Assembly (NCBI GenBank): GCA_002900995.3
Contig: CM035306.1
Location: 3,444,100-3,508,099 of the forward strand
Length of the DNA: 64,000 bases
Direction of reading: 5' to 3'
DNA from: Ganoderma boninense
Taxonomy: Eukaryota; Basidiomycota; Agaricomycetes; Polyporales; Polyporaceae
Part shown: positions 12,801 to 24,532 of the stretch, one piece after another
Numbering within the stretch: position 1 is the first letter of the stretch
Layout of the letters: every line of letters starts with the position of its first letter
Program-made: the position numbers and the translations under genes
Notes under the pieces: model-generated
The model's database searches: none
What the model saw: the letters and a program-made list of their open reading frames with translations, nothing else
What the model was told of the DNA's origin: nothing

Positions 12801-14354
12801 CAGTGAAACGATGAATAATAAACCAGAGTCCCAACGACTCAGGTGTAGTTGTCATTTCCCGGAGCCCTGTCGTGCATCCTGGAGATGGTAAGTATGATGT
12901 CAATGAGAGCACGAAGGCACGATTTTGACCTCGTCTTAGTCCAACGCGTTTATGCTGTTGGCAAGCCTCCCGACGGCATGGCCTGCTCTTTCCGGAATCT
13001 CAAGAATGTTGTCGTACTCCCATCCGTCGGTGCGTTTTCGTTGTGAAATCCCTTCAGCCCCACCTCTCTGAATAGTCTTACTAATAGGGGAGCGTTCTCT
13101 GGCGTCGATGCTGGGTGGCGGTGATCTCGACGGGTATGTCTCTCCGAGCCATTCTTCTGTAATATCCGTAACTGACGTGTTATGAATCGCCCAGTGACCT
13201 CTACTCCATAATCAAGTATGCTCCTTTGCTGCCCACAGAGCATGCCGGACCGGCTGCCTACGAACCTGTCGGCACTCGTGAGCTCCCTGATGGTCAGGAA
13301 AGCACTGTGGATGACATTTGCGACTTCATTGTCGAGTACATCAACTCTGACGTCCTAGTGAGGCACTCCTTACTACTAGGGCGATCCGTTCTAACCGGCT
13401 TACCAGGGACTTCTTTCGGACCGTCATCTCATCATTGCCGGTGAGTCCCTAGACAGTTTTAGTATATGGCAGCTATTAACCATGCCCGGATATTCAGACC
13501 AATCGAGGGAAGGGACCAATGACCCGTCCTGCATATATCTGGCCGAACTGTGTAGCCAAGCGGTCGACTACCCCAAGAATGGCATTCCAGTGGATATCCA
13601 CGACTCTCCTCGTTTCCTGATCCGTGCCAAGCCGGACTGGAAGATGGTAATAAATCGATCTGTAACATCCACCGAAGCACACCCGAAGCTGATGCCTCCT
13701 TTCCCCCAGGCGGAAGACAACGATCCTCGCGACACGGACTACTATCTGTCTCCTCGTGCTCTTGGGGAATTGTTCCGGAGCATTGCTATTCCCAAACCGA
13801 ACGCTCCTTCGGAGTCCTTCCCCAACCCGAACGGCCCACAGATTGCATCACAGCAGCCGAAGAGGGAGCAGCCGCTTGCGGATGTCATCTCGTTGGCGTT
13901 GAAGCCGTTCATCGAGCAACAGCTGCACTACTCCGAAAACTCCGACAGGAACGTCGCCGACATGCGGACGCTTTTCCTACGCTACGAACAGGAGCTACGA
14001 TACATCTGCGTCACGCACGCTCTTTCCGATGCTCCAGACATCCGACTGCAGGAGGAAGAAGTGGCGATTGGGACGATCCTCGCCAACTGCTCGCAACACC
14101 GGTGGCGGACCGACCGTATGCACCGGATGCGCATGCACGCTGGCGAGCTCACCCGCGAGATCAGGTACAGGCTCTATCGCCCCTCCGACTTCCGGAATCC
14201 GGACCAGGGAGAGCTGCTTTACGGCCTGTCGCAGGCGTGGCTTGCATGGGACTTCGGGATGAGGAACAGTTCTGTTTTCGGCGCTCGTAGTTTCAGCCTG
14301 ATTGCGCTCGGAGTTGTGCTGGATACGCTCTCGAAGCTCGGAGGTCTCTACTGA
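9828..14354 (+). CDS. RNA-dependent RNA polymerase (QDE-1/Rdp1 family, RNA silencing)
   Basis: Cell-encoded RdRP that makes double-stranded RNA for Dicer in RNA interference or quelling. Starts MNIELADVSFEANEWDVKRA; the first intron (9951-10022) joins RP to INFKVTLNP. Conserved blocks follow in order: LFTDGVGTISPQLGDMIW (about 11820), RYRGYKGMVGID (about 12050), CLRPSMNKF (about 12105), VISRSPVVHPGDVQRVYAVG (about 12850-12960) and the catalytic double-psi beta-barrel motif GGGDLDGDLYS, split by an intron at about 13132-13193, whose three Asp bind Mg2+. All of about eleven short introns tested keep the frame and the stop is at 14352-14354, so the gene looks intact and functional. Basidiomycetes usually have several paralogues; which one this is cannot be told here. 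Confidence 0.95.
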
Positions 14355-14516
14355 CAGGCTCTACACCGCCTACGTAAAACTGTGTTGTCGCTATGAATGA
14401 ACGGTGATAATGAGGACGTGGAACGTTATGTATGGCTCGGATGTACTTGTAGTCCGGGGTAACCCTATGTTATGGTCTCCACGTTGTTGCACCAAAGAGC
14501 TTGCCCCCTCACCACG

Positions 14517-15940
14517 ATGTCGGCTCACACTGCATGCTCCCGACGTCGATGGTCCTGGAATACTCTTGGACTCTGGGGATTAGGACTGCTGGGCTTGTCC
14601 ATCTTCTCGGTCTGTTGTCATGCTGCTAAGCTCGGTCCGCGTGACTTCACTCCACTATCCTCGAAGGCTATAGCTTCTCTGGTCGCATCTCCCGACCCCG
14701 TACGCAATGTCGACCCTTCCAACCCGAATTCGCATCTGTCGCGCATACTCATACCCCGACCGCCGGATACCGACAACAATACCATGGTCCGAAAGTACAT
14801 TGTTGACACGATGAAGAAACTCAACTGGGACATTGAGGAGGACTCCTTCAACGACACAACGCCGTATGGGGTGAAGCGTTTCACGAATATCATCGCTACG
14901 AAGGATCCAAAAGCTCCCCGACGTGTCATACTGGCCGCCCACTTCGACAGCAAGTTCTTCGCGACATCGCCGGAAAACCAGGCGAGTATTACCCATGTCT
15001 GCTATTACGTCCGTGCTGACGTGTCTGGTAGTAGTTTCTAGGGGCCACTGACTCGGCAGCGCCGTGCGCATTCATGTTAGACCTTGCGGAAACGCTGGAC
15101 CCACTGCTCAATGAGCGAATGGCCCGGTTGGAGGACGGAGAGGAAGACGATGAGGATGTAGCCGAGACAACGCTGCAGCTCGTGTTCTTCGACGGGGAGG
15201 AGGCGTTCAAGGACTGGACTGCCAAAGACTCCATTTACGGAGCAAGGTACGTCTATAGGCCGCTCCTCTTCGTGCGTATACCGACAGACGCAGACACCTG
15301 GCGCACAAGTGGTCTACGACGTACATTGCGCCCCATTCGAAACGGAGGCTACTGCCCGCATCAACCACGGAGCTCGGCACAATAGAGCACCTCATCCTGC
15401 TCGACTTGCTCGGCGCTCCCAACCCGCAGATCCGTTCTTCGTTCGTCGACACCGCGTGGCTTCACGACGCGATAGCGTCTACGGAACAGCGGCTCGCCGA
15501 CAGCGGTGCGTTCGCCTACGAGCAAGGTGGGGTCAAGGCAGACCACTCCGCGCCATTCTTTGTCCCCCGTCGAAGCCCTCAGTTCAACTTTGGAGGGATT
15601 GAGGACGACCATATACCCTTCCTGAGGCTAGGTGTCGATGTGCTACATATCATTGCCAGCCCATTCCCGCACGTCTGGCATACTCTGAAGGTCTGTGTGG
15701 TTGCAAGTCTCTGAGCCAGGTCGTTTTTAACGATAATCGCGCCCAGGACGACGCGTCCGCGTTAGACATTGCAACGATGCGCCGGTGGAACCTCATCCTC
15801 CGTGTCTTCATGGCGGAATACCTGAACCTTCGACCTCAGGAGTTGTCCCGCGACGAGAGCTCGAAATCGCCACATTTCATCGACGAGTTGGTAAGCAGAG
15901 GTAGTTGGCAGCTGGATTCATGCTAACGTCTTTTCAGTAG
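14517..15940 (+). CDS. Glutaminyl-peptide cyclotransferase (M28-family glutaminyl cyclase)
   Basis: Zinc enzyme that converts N-terminal Gln to pyroglutamate in secretory-pathway proteins. I prefer the start at 14517 (MSAHTACSRRR), which is followed by a hydrophobic signal or anchor segment (LGLWGLGLLGLSIFSVCC); an in-frame ATG at 14472 would add 15 residues. Zn ligands of the family are visible: Asp in GATDSAAPCAF, Glu in FFDGEEAF and His in SPFPHVWHTLK. HFDSK, LLDLLGAPNPQ and GGIEDDHIPFLRLGV are also typical. One intron is GC-AG (14982-15034). The final intron (about 15892-15937) places TAG immediately after the acceptor; if retained, a stop follows shortly anyway. Tail-to-tail with the coiled-coil gene. 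Confidence 0.93.
14982..15034 (+). other. GC-AG intron in glutaminyl cyclase
   Basis: The exon ends ENQ (AACCAG) and the intron opens GCGAGT; it ends GGTAGTAG before TTTCTAGGGGCC (FLGA). Removing 53 nt restores the conserved FLGATDSAAPC block, so a GC donor is needed. Confidence 0.8.
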
Positions 15941-16203
15941 CTCCCTCCCGGATAGAACCTCCTACTTCAAGTCAGCACAGCCATGAGATAGAGTTGTAGC
16001 CTCGTGTCGCGAGCGTGGTCGATCCGGACAGGTTGAGACACGGTGTATTTTTACGGCATTACAGGATCAATATGGGTTTGCAGGAATGACATGGAGAGAC
16101 TAGCATCCCAGCCTCGGGAGATCGAGTCTGGATCAGACGGCCCGTAACTCGAACGGGGTAACATGCGGATTTAGTAGCGAGAAATGATCTGAACGCCAGG
16201 AGG

Positions 16204-17292
16204 TTACGACAAGAGCAAACTCTTGTAGTGCTTGATCAGAGCCGTAGCGTCCGCCGCGGTCTGGATATCATGACATCTCCTTGTTAGACGAAATGCTGGA
16301 TATATGTGCTGCCGAACAGACCTTCTGATTCTCCATATTTTCGGTCATTCGCGCGTTGGCCAATCCACAGAGCCTCTTGCGTGACTTATCTCGTGCAGCC
16401 GCTTGTTCCTCCACTGAAGAAGATTTGAGGTACTCAAAGACTCGCTCGCGGAGATCGGGAGGAGCATTTAACCACTCACGCATCGCACTCGCTTCGTTGA
16501 TCTGCGCGGCACGGCGGTGGGACAGGTCTTCGATGAGCCCGCTGAGATGACTCAGGAGGCTCTGAACACATTTCTATTTGCTGTGGCTGAGTCCAGTCAT
16601 TCATGAAAGCACAAAGCACATACATCTTGACTTTCCAACGATATCTTCAATTCGTTCAAGGCACCTTCCTGAGAGACTTCTTTCGCCTTCAGTTCGGAAA
16701 CAAGGACGCGGGCTTGGTCGCTATCGGGTGATTGACATGACTATATGCGCACTATTCGTGAAAGATGTACTTACAGGGACTCCATTCCCTGGCGCACGGC
16801 ATCCTCGGCCTTCTTCCGTGCCGTAGCGAACAGGGCATCCTTCTCCTTTTGAAAGGCGGCAGACCGCGCTGAGGATTTGGATGCCTTCCTCTCTGAGTAG
16901 AGGCAAGTTAATGTTCGCGCCTCAGAAGACCCGAGGAATAACAGCTCACTTTGAAATTCTTGCAACACTGCCAGCATTTCCATCATGCTATATGCTCCCA
17001 GAATGAACCAAATTCCAGTGCGAATGGGAAGACTCGGACTGCATACCTATCAGCGTCGTCGTCGTCCTCGCCGGCAACATCCTCGCCATCCATCTCCATA
17101 TCTTGTTCTTGCTTTTGGAAGGTAGCTCCTGCTTGGCGAGCCGAGGAGGTCGAGCGAGTCAAGTGCGACCGCATATGGGCAGGTATGCCAACCGGAGGTT
17201 GGCTGGGTCCTGTACCACTGGATGAACATCGGACGACGAGCAGGATGCAGGAAAAAACACTTACGAGATGAGGCTGTACCCTTCTTCACCAT
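16204..17292 (-). CDS. Uncharacterised coiled-coil protein
   Basis: Not recognised as a known family. Spliced through six or seven short introns it reads as a protein of about 250 residues, starting MVKKGTASSRPSQ and ending ALIKHYKSLLLS. The N-terminus is basic and Ser/Thr-rich, followed by an acidic run (EDVAGEDDDDAD). The rest is charged and helical with Lys/Glu/Gln-rich coiled-coil character (KAKEVSQEGALNELKISLES, then LLSHLSGLIEDLSHRRA). Each intron tested has a GT donor and AG acceptor and keeps frame, which supports a real gene. A small kinetochore, spindle or vesicle-tether component is conceivable but unproven. It lies 226 bp upstream of, and on the same strand as, the Trs23 3' end. 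Confidence 0.7.
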
Positions 17293-17518
17293 GGCACACA
17301 ATATTTGTTGCTTTCAGGTTAGATGCTGCGAGGTTGAAGGACAAGAAGAGACTTCCACCCACGGCGGACATCGTTCCAGAGAAGCTACATAGAGAAGCTC
17401 GCTTGCCTAATCGGGGATCGACGTCTTCAGTCGCACAAGAATGAATGTATCCGGCCGCAAGAAAACATAATAGATACAACAGCTGAAACTAAAAGGCAGC
17501 AGACGGAGACGACCAGCG

Positions 17519-18078
17519 TTATCCCAGCAGAGCAGTTATACGAGTATCGAAGCCTTCGCTTCGGATCGGCATCTCGGGCGTGTGGAAGGGGTTCTTCATG
17601 ACCGCGTCTGCGTAAATCTCGTACACCTTCTGCAGGACAGTATCCGACGTAGGCTCAACAAGGGAGGTAAGTAGGACAAACTTCGTCCCTGTTACTCTTG
17701 TGTGAGGATCAGCCGCCCTGGCGAGTGTGCACATGCATACCTGTGGCTGTTAGCAGGATGTTCATCTTGAATGTTTCCCCCGAAATCACATGTGCGCCAG
17801 AGCTGGAACCCGTCGGAGACAAGCGACTCGTAATTGCGTGTATTCCGTGGAGGGTTCCCGCGAGTACGAGATACTCGTTGGAGGTCAGGTGGGGAAGTGC
17901 CTCTGCTAGAAGTCATCAAGTCCGCCCCCGGCTGCCAGGTCAAATAGCAGGCATACCGCCAAAGCTCCGTTCATAGACCAGACCTCCGGCCTTGTTTATC
18001 ACCTGTATACGTTCTAGTCTAGGACATGCGGCGGAACCTGGATTCAAAAAGACGTACCCAGAGACCGAAGATTGCCAT
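17519..18078 (-). CDS. TRS23: TRAPP complex subunit Trs23/TRAPPC4
   Basis: Longin-like core subunit of the TRAPP tether and GEF that activates Ypt1/Rab1 in ER-Golgi traffic. Four exons: MAIFGLW, VINKAGGLVYERSFG, the central exon with LTSNEYLVLAGTLHGIHAIT and SGETFKMNILLTAT, and a last exon GTKFVLLTSLVEP...IYADAVMKNPFHTPEMPIR. The GTKF and KNPF...EMPIR blocks are diagnostic. At about 133 residues it is much shorter than the animal protein because the PDZ-like insertion between the first strands and the longin core is absent. Divergent from Hop1 over 158 bp. Confidence 0.92.
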
Positions 18079-18236
18079 GGCGGCGAGCGTAAGTGGTGAG
18101 TGCTTATTAAGCGCCGTAGCTCGCGCGGCCATGTGAGCGGAACGCGTCTTAAGAACGCGTCGCGTTTCAAACTCCGCGTGACCGCTCTTCTTGCCTCCAG
18201 ACCTCCATCTCTTTGTCAGACTCGCAACCCCTCACG

Positions 18237-21200
18237 ATGCAGGCGCAAGCTGCAAAACAAGATCAGCATCAGGTATGTATTCTTCTACAATGAACTCGGT
18301 TTGGGGTGAGTCTGATCATTTTGTCAGTCGGCCATAACCTCACAACAGAGCCTCCAATCCATCCAGACGCTCTTGCGCGCCGGATTGGGTTGCATCACGT
18401 ATCTGAGGTAGGCTCCAATCGTTTATAGAACCCCACGCGAGACTAACGCTGAATGTGCCGAAGAAATCTTCTCCCTTCCGACAACTTCTCCGAAAGTGGG
18501 TCAGTTACAGACTATATGCGCGTCGTGTGCGTGACACTGCGCATACATCAGGCTATTTGACGTCTGGGTCGGACGCACTGTCTTCCCAGCCCTCCAAGTC
18601 GGACAGTATGGACACTTCTTTTCAGCGCAAGAACGTGAGCGGCTTCAAGATAATGACGATCACGCGAGGCTTCACGGAGGAGGCGGATAAACTCCTCAAT
18701 TATATGGTGAGTCCTGTACCTCCCCGTAGATAATCCTCCCGCTTACATTCCCCAGGAGAATGGAATTTTCGACGCCTTGCAGAAGAACTACCTACGAAGC
18801 TTCATTTTTGCTATATACCTGGTACGGTTTCCAACTCCACTGTAGCGTTGCCCACCTAGACGCATGTCACTCAGGACGATCAAGACCCCAACAAGTCGGT
18901 GTCATCGTAGCCTGATGATAGTGAATTGTCGGCTGAAATCATCGAACCCAGCGTCATCGAGACATACACCTTCAACTTCAGCGTAATATGTCTCCTGCAT
19001 GTCTGTCAGTTAATCGCTATTTGACTACTCCTTTGCAGTATTACGAAGTCCCAGGCAGAAAGGAAACCGTGCCCGTGATGACCCTTGGTGACGAGATGGA
19101 CAAGCTTTCTTTATCTTCGTCGAGGCGGGCTCAGGACCCTGTCGCTGAGGCGACGAAATTGGGTAAAGTCCCAACGCTGGGGGAAGTGAAACGAAGTCTG
19201 AAGGTTTGTGATCCGGTAGCGACAACCGCCATCCTGTGTCTCATGTTTCTGTTTCGTAGGCCTTGATCAAGAACCTCATTCAAGCGACTACGCAAATGGA
19301 TGCGCTTCCAAGTAAGTAGTCTCACGGGCTTTCCAAGGGCTGGTTGATTTGTTTCCACTAGAACGGCGATTTGCAACCTTTAAACTCTTCTATTATGAAA
19401 ACACTCCGGATAACTACGAACCTCCACACTTTCGTCCCGGAGACATGGACAAAGACAAATGGTTCATGGCTACTCACCGCAAAGATGAGGTGCCGGAGCG
19501 CTGTAGCGTTGGCTTTGTCCACACAGGTTACCACGGCGTGGACGTGAATATCACCTCCGTATCTGCGTATCTCCCTTCCGGGGAAGACAACAATGCACCC
19601 TTCTTGGGAACGACGGCCAGGACGGCGTTCACCGCGCCTTCTCTGACACCTGTTGAAGAGGCTGCAATGAGGGCTCAGCAAGTAGAGGTTCAACGTCAAG
19701 ACGCGGCTGCTCGCCTTGTGGTTTGGGCCGGCGATGGCAATGTAGGGACCGACTATCGCTTCGAAGGTCATGGCAACATCTGTAAGTGGAAGCATCTCAC
19801 AAATATGGAAGTTCAATGCCAAACTTTCTGTAGCCGATCAATTGGTCCCTGTCGGTTTCAGGAATGGAGATGGTTCGGTGGTACCGTACCAATTGGACGA
19901 AAGCCATCGGTTCACTGCGAAAGAAGCGCAGTACTCTGGAAGACCGGAAACCATCCCGATGTGCATCTGTCAGCTGGTGGGTGGTAGATACGCCTGTCAA
20001 CAAGTCATGCCCTAAGAATAATCCAGGCCATGACCAGACCTCAGCTGGGGCAAGAAGTGTCACCGACTCAGGAGATTGAAAATTCCCAAGTTGACAAAAC
20101 CATGCCTGCTAATCTCTGTTGTTCGCCAAGGTCGCCGACGCCTACACAGAAACCTAGGGACTCATCTTATCGTCAGCACCACGAGGATGGCTCGCCACTC
20201 CCTCCCTCTGACATCCCTCCATGTCTATCGTCTTCCACGAGAGAACTGGAGACCATCGATACACAATACCTGAAGGACATCATTATGGCCAACGCTTCAG
20301 CTCCAGAAGACGACAGCGTGATGCTTGGTGAGTCTCCGTTATGGCCTTATGTCCAGCTCTTCGCTCTAACATCTCCGGGGAGATATGGAATCGCAGCAGA
20401 TTCCCGAACTTTCAAACGGGAACGAGCGTATTGAGCAACTCGCAAGCTCGCACGTCCTGACTACTGATACACCCATGGATCAAGATGCAGAGCATGACGA
20501 AATACCTGAATGCGAATGTGGAGTGCAGGTACGTGACAATTCCAACCCGCGCGTATAATTGACCGCTCACGTCTCGGTCAGGTTACAGATTCCGATTTGT
20601 GTTACTGTGATGGGGGCTGCGAGCGATGGTTCCATTTATGGTGAATGCTTTCACGCCTTCCTCTCGGCCAGCAGCTAACGTTACTTGTAGGTGCATGGGC
20701 TACCATTCGGCTCAGGATAATCGTGTACCAGATAAATTTTTCTGCTTCGACTGTCGCGTCCGGGCAGACCGGAACTGGGACCTTATCGTGGTGCATGACC
20801 TATATCCCCGAATGATCGCGCGATTCAAGGACCTAGCTATCCAAAGGTGAGCAAACACCTCCCGCGGGAAGCCTCGTGCCCATGTTCTTGTGCTAACATT
20901 TTTAGGCGTGGGATAAAACTCTTCGAAACTCACGCCCCGGATAGTCTGTCGGCATTCACGAAGTTGATTGGTCAGTCCCCATGGCTCCATCTGTCAGGCT
21001 AATCTAACCGAACTCCCTCATCCAGGGTGTGATTCAACTGTCGCGGGTCAGGTTTTCAAACGACTTGAGGCTGAAGGTCAGGCATATATTTTTGTGGGAG
21101 CACATTGACATTTGTGGTATTACTAGGTTTCATTGCTCAAGAGAGTCGAGAAGTAGACGAGTCAGGCTTCATGGCCACCAAGGCCGTTGCGCCTAAGCGT

Positions 21201-21785
21201 AGAGGTAGAGGTGGGAAGGCGAATGCAAAACCTAGGACGGGGCTGCGCCGCAAAAATCTGCAGAAGCCGGTCTACGTCTTCGTTCAGAACATCAAAAACG
21301 AGGGTATCTACAACGACTACTTCAATCCTGATCCGGAAGTCGAGAAGAGACTGCTCGGATTATCTGATCTGGTTTGGCGTCGTGCGCTCGCGTTGGTCGA
21401 TTATGCACTGACTTCTCACCCAGAAACCAGAGCGCAAGAACCGCAGGAAGAGGAATGACGCAGGGAATCATGCCATCGAAGCGTAGTGACGTCCCGTTGC
21501 TCCTTGTGCGTGGCTAACAGAGTCGGTTTTTACAGGAATGGACCAAGTGCTCCCCAACAGGAGAATATTCGTCGGGACACCGACAGTGAAGTGGATTGCA
21601 CGAGTGTCCTCCCCGCACCGGCCGCCCTGGAGTCTCAAACCCAGGAGGAGACACAATTCTTGCCTATGGAGATCCCGCACTGTGAATCGAAGAGGAAGAT
21701 GAGCGGTGGCACTTGCGAGGAGCCTGCAAAGAAAGCAAAGAAGATCAAAATTTCTCTTGGGCCTCCTGTTGACCTCGGCGACTGA
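18237..21785 (+). CDS. HOP1: Meiotic HORMA-domain chromosome axis protein Hop1 (HORMA-PHD-winged helix)
   Basis: Chromosome-axis protein for meiotic recombination and synapsis. After a 12-residue first exon the HORMA domain runs to about 19560: LLRAGLGCITYLR, NVSGFKIMTITRGF, ENGIFDALQKNYLRSFIF, IETYTFNFSYYEVPG and RFATFKLFYYENTP. A central linker is Ser/Pro-rich. A PHD-type zinc finger follows (CECGVQ...CYCDGGCERWFHLWC...FFCFDC, about 20515-20750), then a winged-helix-like block (AFTKLIGCDSTVAGQVFKRL) and a basic tail ending ISLGPPVDLGD at 21785. One oddity: after the acceptor at 18874 the frame meets TAG at 18908-18910; using that TAG as the acceptor (exon from 18911) keeps the frame open. 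About a dozen introns; exact exon edges near 18520-18600 and 19780-20420 are less certain. Confidence 0.9.
18822..18910 (+). other. Ambiguous intron with two 3' splice sites, Hop1
   Basis: The donor at 18822 (CTG/GTACGG) can pair with CAG ending 18874, giving DDQDPNKSVSS then TAG, or with TAG ending 18910, giving an open frame PDDSELSAEIIEP. DDQDP resembles the HORMA family consensus at this point, so the proximal site may be ancestral and the in-frame TAG may be a disabling or regulatory change. Confidence 0.5.
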
Positions 21786-24532
21786 CTGATCCTGTGCTCA
21801 CCCACGTTGCTTTTTGTCCCATCACTCCCGGCGGCACTCCTCTATGTTCTCTCGTGATTCGGGTGCGACTGTTCAATCCTCCTATGGATCTGCGGAGTCG
21901 CGCTTCTTTTTTCGACTGTGGTCTCTAGATAGCTTATGTATGGGCGTGTCTGTGGTCAGAAGATTCGACTTGACGTCGTCCGCAATCTGATGAATTTCAA
22001 GTAGCCATAACTCTTGTCGTTGAGACGCCGTGGTCTAGAGTTCCTACGGCCTGGGCCGATCGGACGTCGACCGAGCAAGGACAGCATGTCTTCCACAATG
22101 GGCGTCACGCGGTTGAATACCGCCGCGTCTTCCCTCCTTCTGTGTAGTCATGAGGATGCAGTATCTTTCTCCAATCACGTTGAGGGAGCCTGATGTTATG
22201 TGTCGGACCTTGAAAGCCCGTGATATACTTATTCTCCTTGGAGGATATGGAAAATATGTCGTCCAGTCCATGTCGGCGGCCTCTTTGTTCCCAGCGGAGA
22301 CGTAGCCCGATGCATGTTGCTGCTTCTGTTCGGTCCATGCCACCCAGATCATTACGCTAGCGGTCCTGGACGGTCAAACCTTTATCCATGCCTGGATGAG
22401 TGGAGCTGCACGCCAGGAATGTAACCCCAAACATGCGACTGCGAGAGTTAGCGCAACGTTACGGGGTGATTTATGCGGTCGTTAAGTTGTTCAATGTCGG
22501 AATCAGCTACGGTATGATAGGTCGCCGCGAAACAAGGCGTTTATTACGTCCACGGGACGTTCTATCTCAGGGCCGCGGTAGGAGAAGTAGGGGGGAACCT
22601 GTGGCCGCGTCTTCCGCCGCCGGGACAACCGCTTCGAGATTGAAACACACGTGTATAATTCCAGACCCCGCATGTCTTTGACCTATAAGAGAAAGTACGT
22701 CTCCGCCGGTAAGGGATAGAATTTGCATATCCTAGTTTCACAGATAACAGAAGTAAGCAGTCAGCTTTGCTGAAGGCTTCGTCTTGGTTGTGTCAAGGGG
22801 CGAGGGAACACGAGCCCTCGTTCGGGGAGCTGTAGACAGTCAGGTAAAACGTAAGTGCGGCTGAGGGCTCGATAGGAATGAGTTACTTATGCGCCCAGCA
22901 TGGTCACCCGGTTGTGCCAGGAAAGGTCTGCTCCTTTACAGGAGATCCTCGCATGACCGCCACGGACCGGTGTACGACACACCGGTAGGACGGATGAGCG
23001 CCCCGTCAACCTTGTCCCAACCTTGCACGTCTCGCGGATGTAAGCTGAGGCCAGAGCAAGGTCTCGTGGCAATGCCTCGAGCACTCTTGAGTCTTCGGTC
23101 GCGGTCGACGATCGAGCCTTATTGGACCAGCGAAGAAACGATCTAGGCACTAGTCGTGTGCTTTGAGCGCGACCGAACTCGCTGCGTATTGCTTCAATAG
23201 CCGGCGAGGGCACTGTTGGACATCGGCCATACACTCGCACACGCCGAGACCCGCGTTCAACCGACGAACTGAGTAAGGAAATGTCCACAGGGTCGACGGA
23301 TCCGGGGCCACAGTGGGTCTAGCCTGTATGTATTTCCCATGTGGAGCGAGCTAATCGGCCAAGAATATTGAATTGCGAGGGCGAAGGTGCGGGTCAACTT
23401 GCACGAACCCTCGAGGAACGAGCGGATTCGAGTTCCGGATACCGGCCTGGGCTCCAGGGACCGCGAGTAGTAAAGGGCGGTAGATATTGCTCGTCAGGTG
23501 CCTTGTGAGATTGGGATCAGAAATTCGAAAGGGCGTATGGTGGACAACGCTGGCTGCGCGCTGGAGGGCCTTGATGGGGATGTCTCGACATTTTGAGGAG
23601 GATGAGGGCGGCTGGAGAAGGGGTTGTGGCGATGGTGCCGTGACGGTGGGGGTCGGTGTGGAGGGAGGGCCGAGGGGGGGCTGGTTAGCGGATGGTTGCC
23701 GCGGGGTTGCCGGGCTGTTGGGCCAAGATTGACCATCTGGACAAGATTCGAGCTCCACCAGATCGGGGCGGGGGATCTTCGCGCGTGGTGCGTGGGCGAG
23801 GCCCTGCCCTAAATGCGGCAGTTTATAATGGAGCGGGGACGGTCGCCGCCGGGCCTTGTCCCCTCATGATTTGGCGAACCGTCGTACTGCGCATCCACTG
23901 GCGTCGGACTGCATCGTGAGGCACTCGCAGGAGATGAAGTAACTGGTGCAATGGCATAGACTGCACCTCCGTATCTCCCTGGGTGCGCCTGCACACGCAT
24001 CTGGGGCTCGTTAGCGTGGTGTACATTCCCTTGTTCTTGTCGAGTACTTGTCTGTCCCAGAGTCATGGGTACTAGTTGCATTTGGTACATCTAATAAATC
24101 AGTTCCCTCGGAAATATCTCGACGTGCACGCGCCAGCGCAGCCAATGGGAAATCAGTATGGATGCGCCGAGGATGGGCGGTTTCCTGTAGAGACTTTCCC
24201 GATAAGTCAAGCATACTAGCGCGGTACAACATCTGACCGCAGAGCATACAGGGCTGGAATGGATTGCAGCGGGCGAAGAGGGTAATCTAGATGGGTGTGG
24301 GATGGGAATGGAGAGGAAGCAGGTGGCCGAGGGCGGAAGGAGGGAGGCTGGAGAGAGGACGATGGATGGGGCTGAGAGAGCGTCGGTTATCGAAGGTTCG
24401 AGGCTTACCCCGTTCGCGGTGGTCCAATTCCCCTCGGCCTTGCTCCGTAGACCCCATCTCCTCCGACCCCGAGACCGCCTCGACTCCTCTATCTCTCCCT
24501 CCGACACGGTTCCACCACGACCCACACTACCA
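21786..24532. other. 2.7-kb gene-poor interval
   Basis: Holds the Hop1 3' region and, at the right, the Doa1 leader (pyrimidine-rich from about 24430). Between them only short unrelated open frames occur on both strands, several proline- or glycine-rich from G-rich stretches (23580-23760). I see no domain, no paired terminal repeats, no tRNA. It may be a decayed repeat, but nothing shows that directly. Confidence 0.5.

Noticed and set aside
18884..18910. 27-nt intron that would bypass the TAG in Hop1
   Set aside because: Too short for fungal spliceosomal introns; the distal-acceptor model explains the frame without it.
22887..23758. Several overlapping frames in the 2.7-kb gap
   Set aside because: No ATG-to-stop gene with introns or a domain; arises from GC-rich noncoding DNA.
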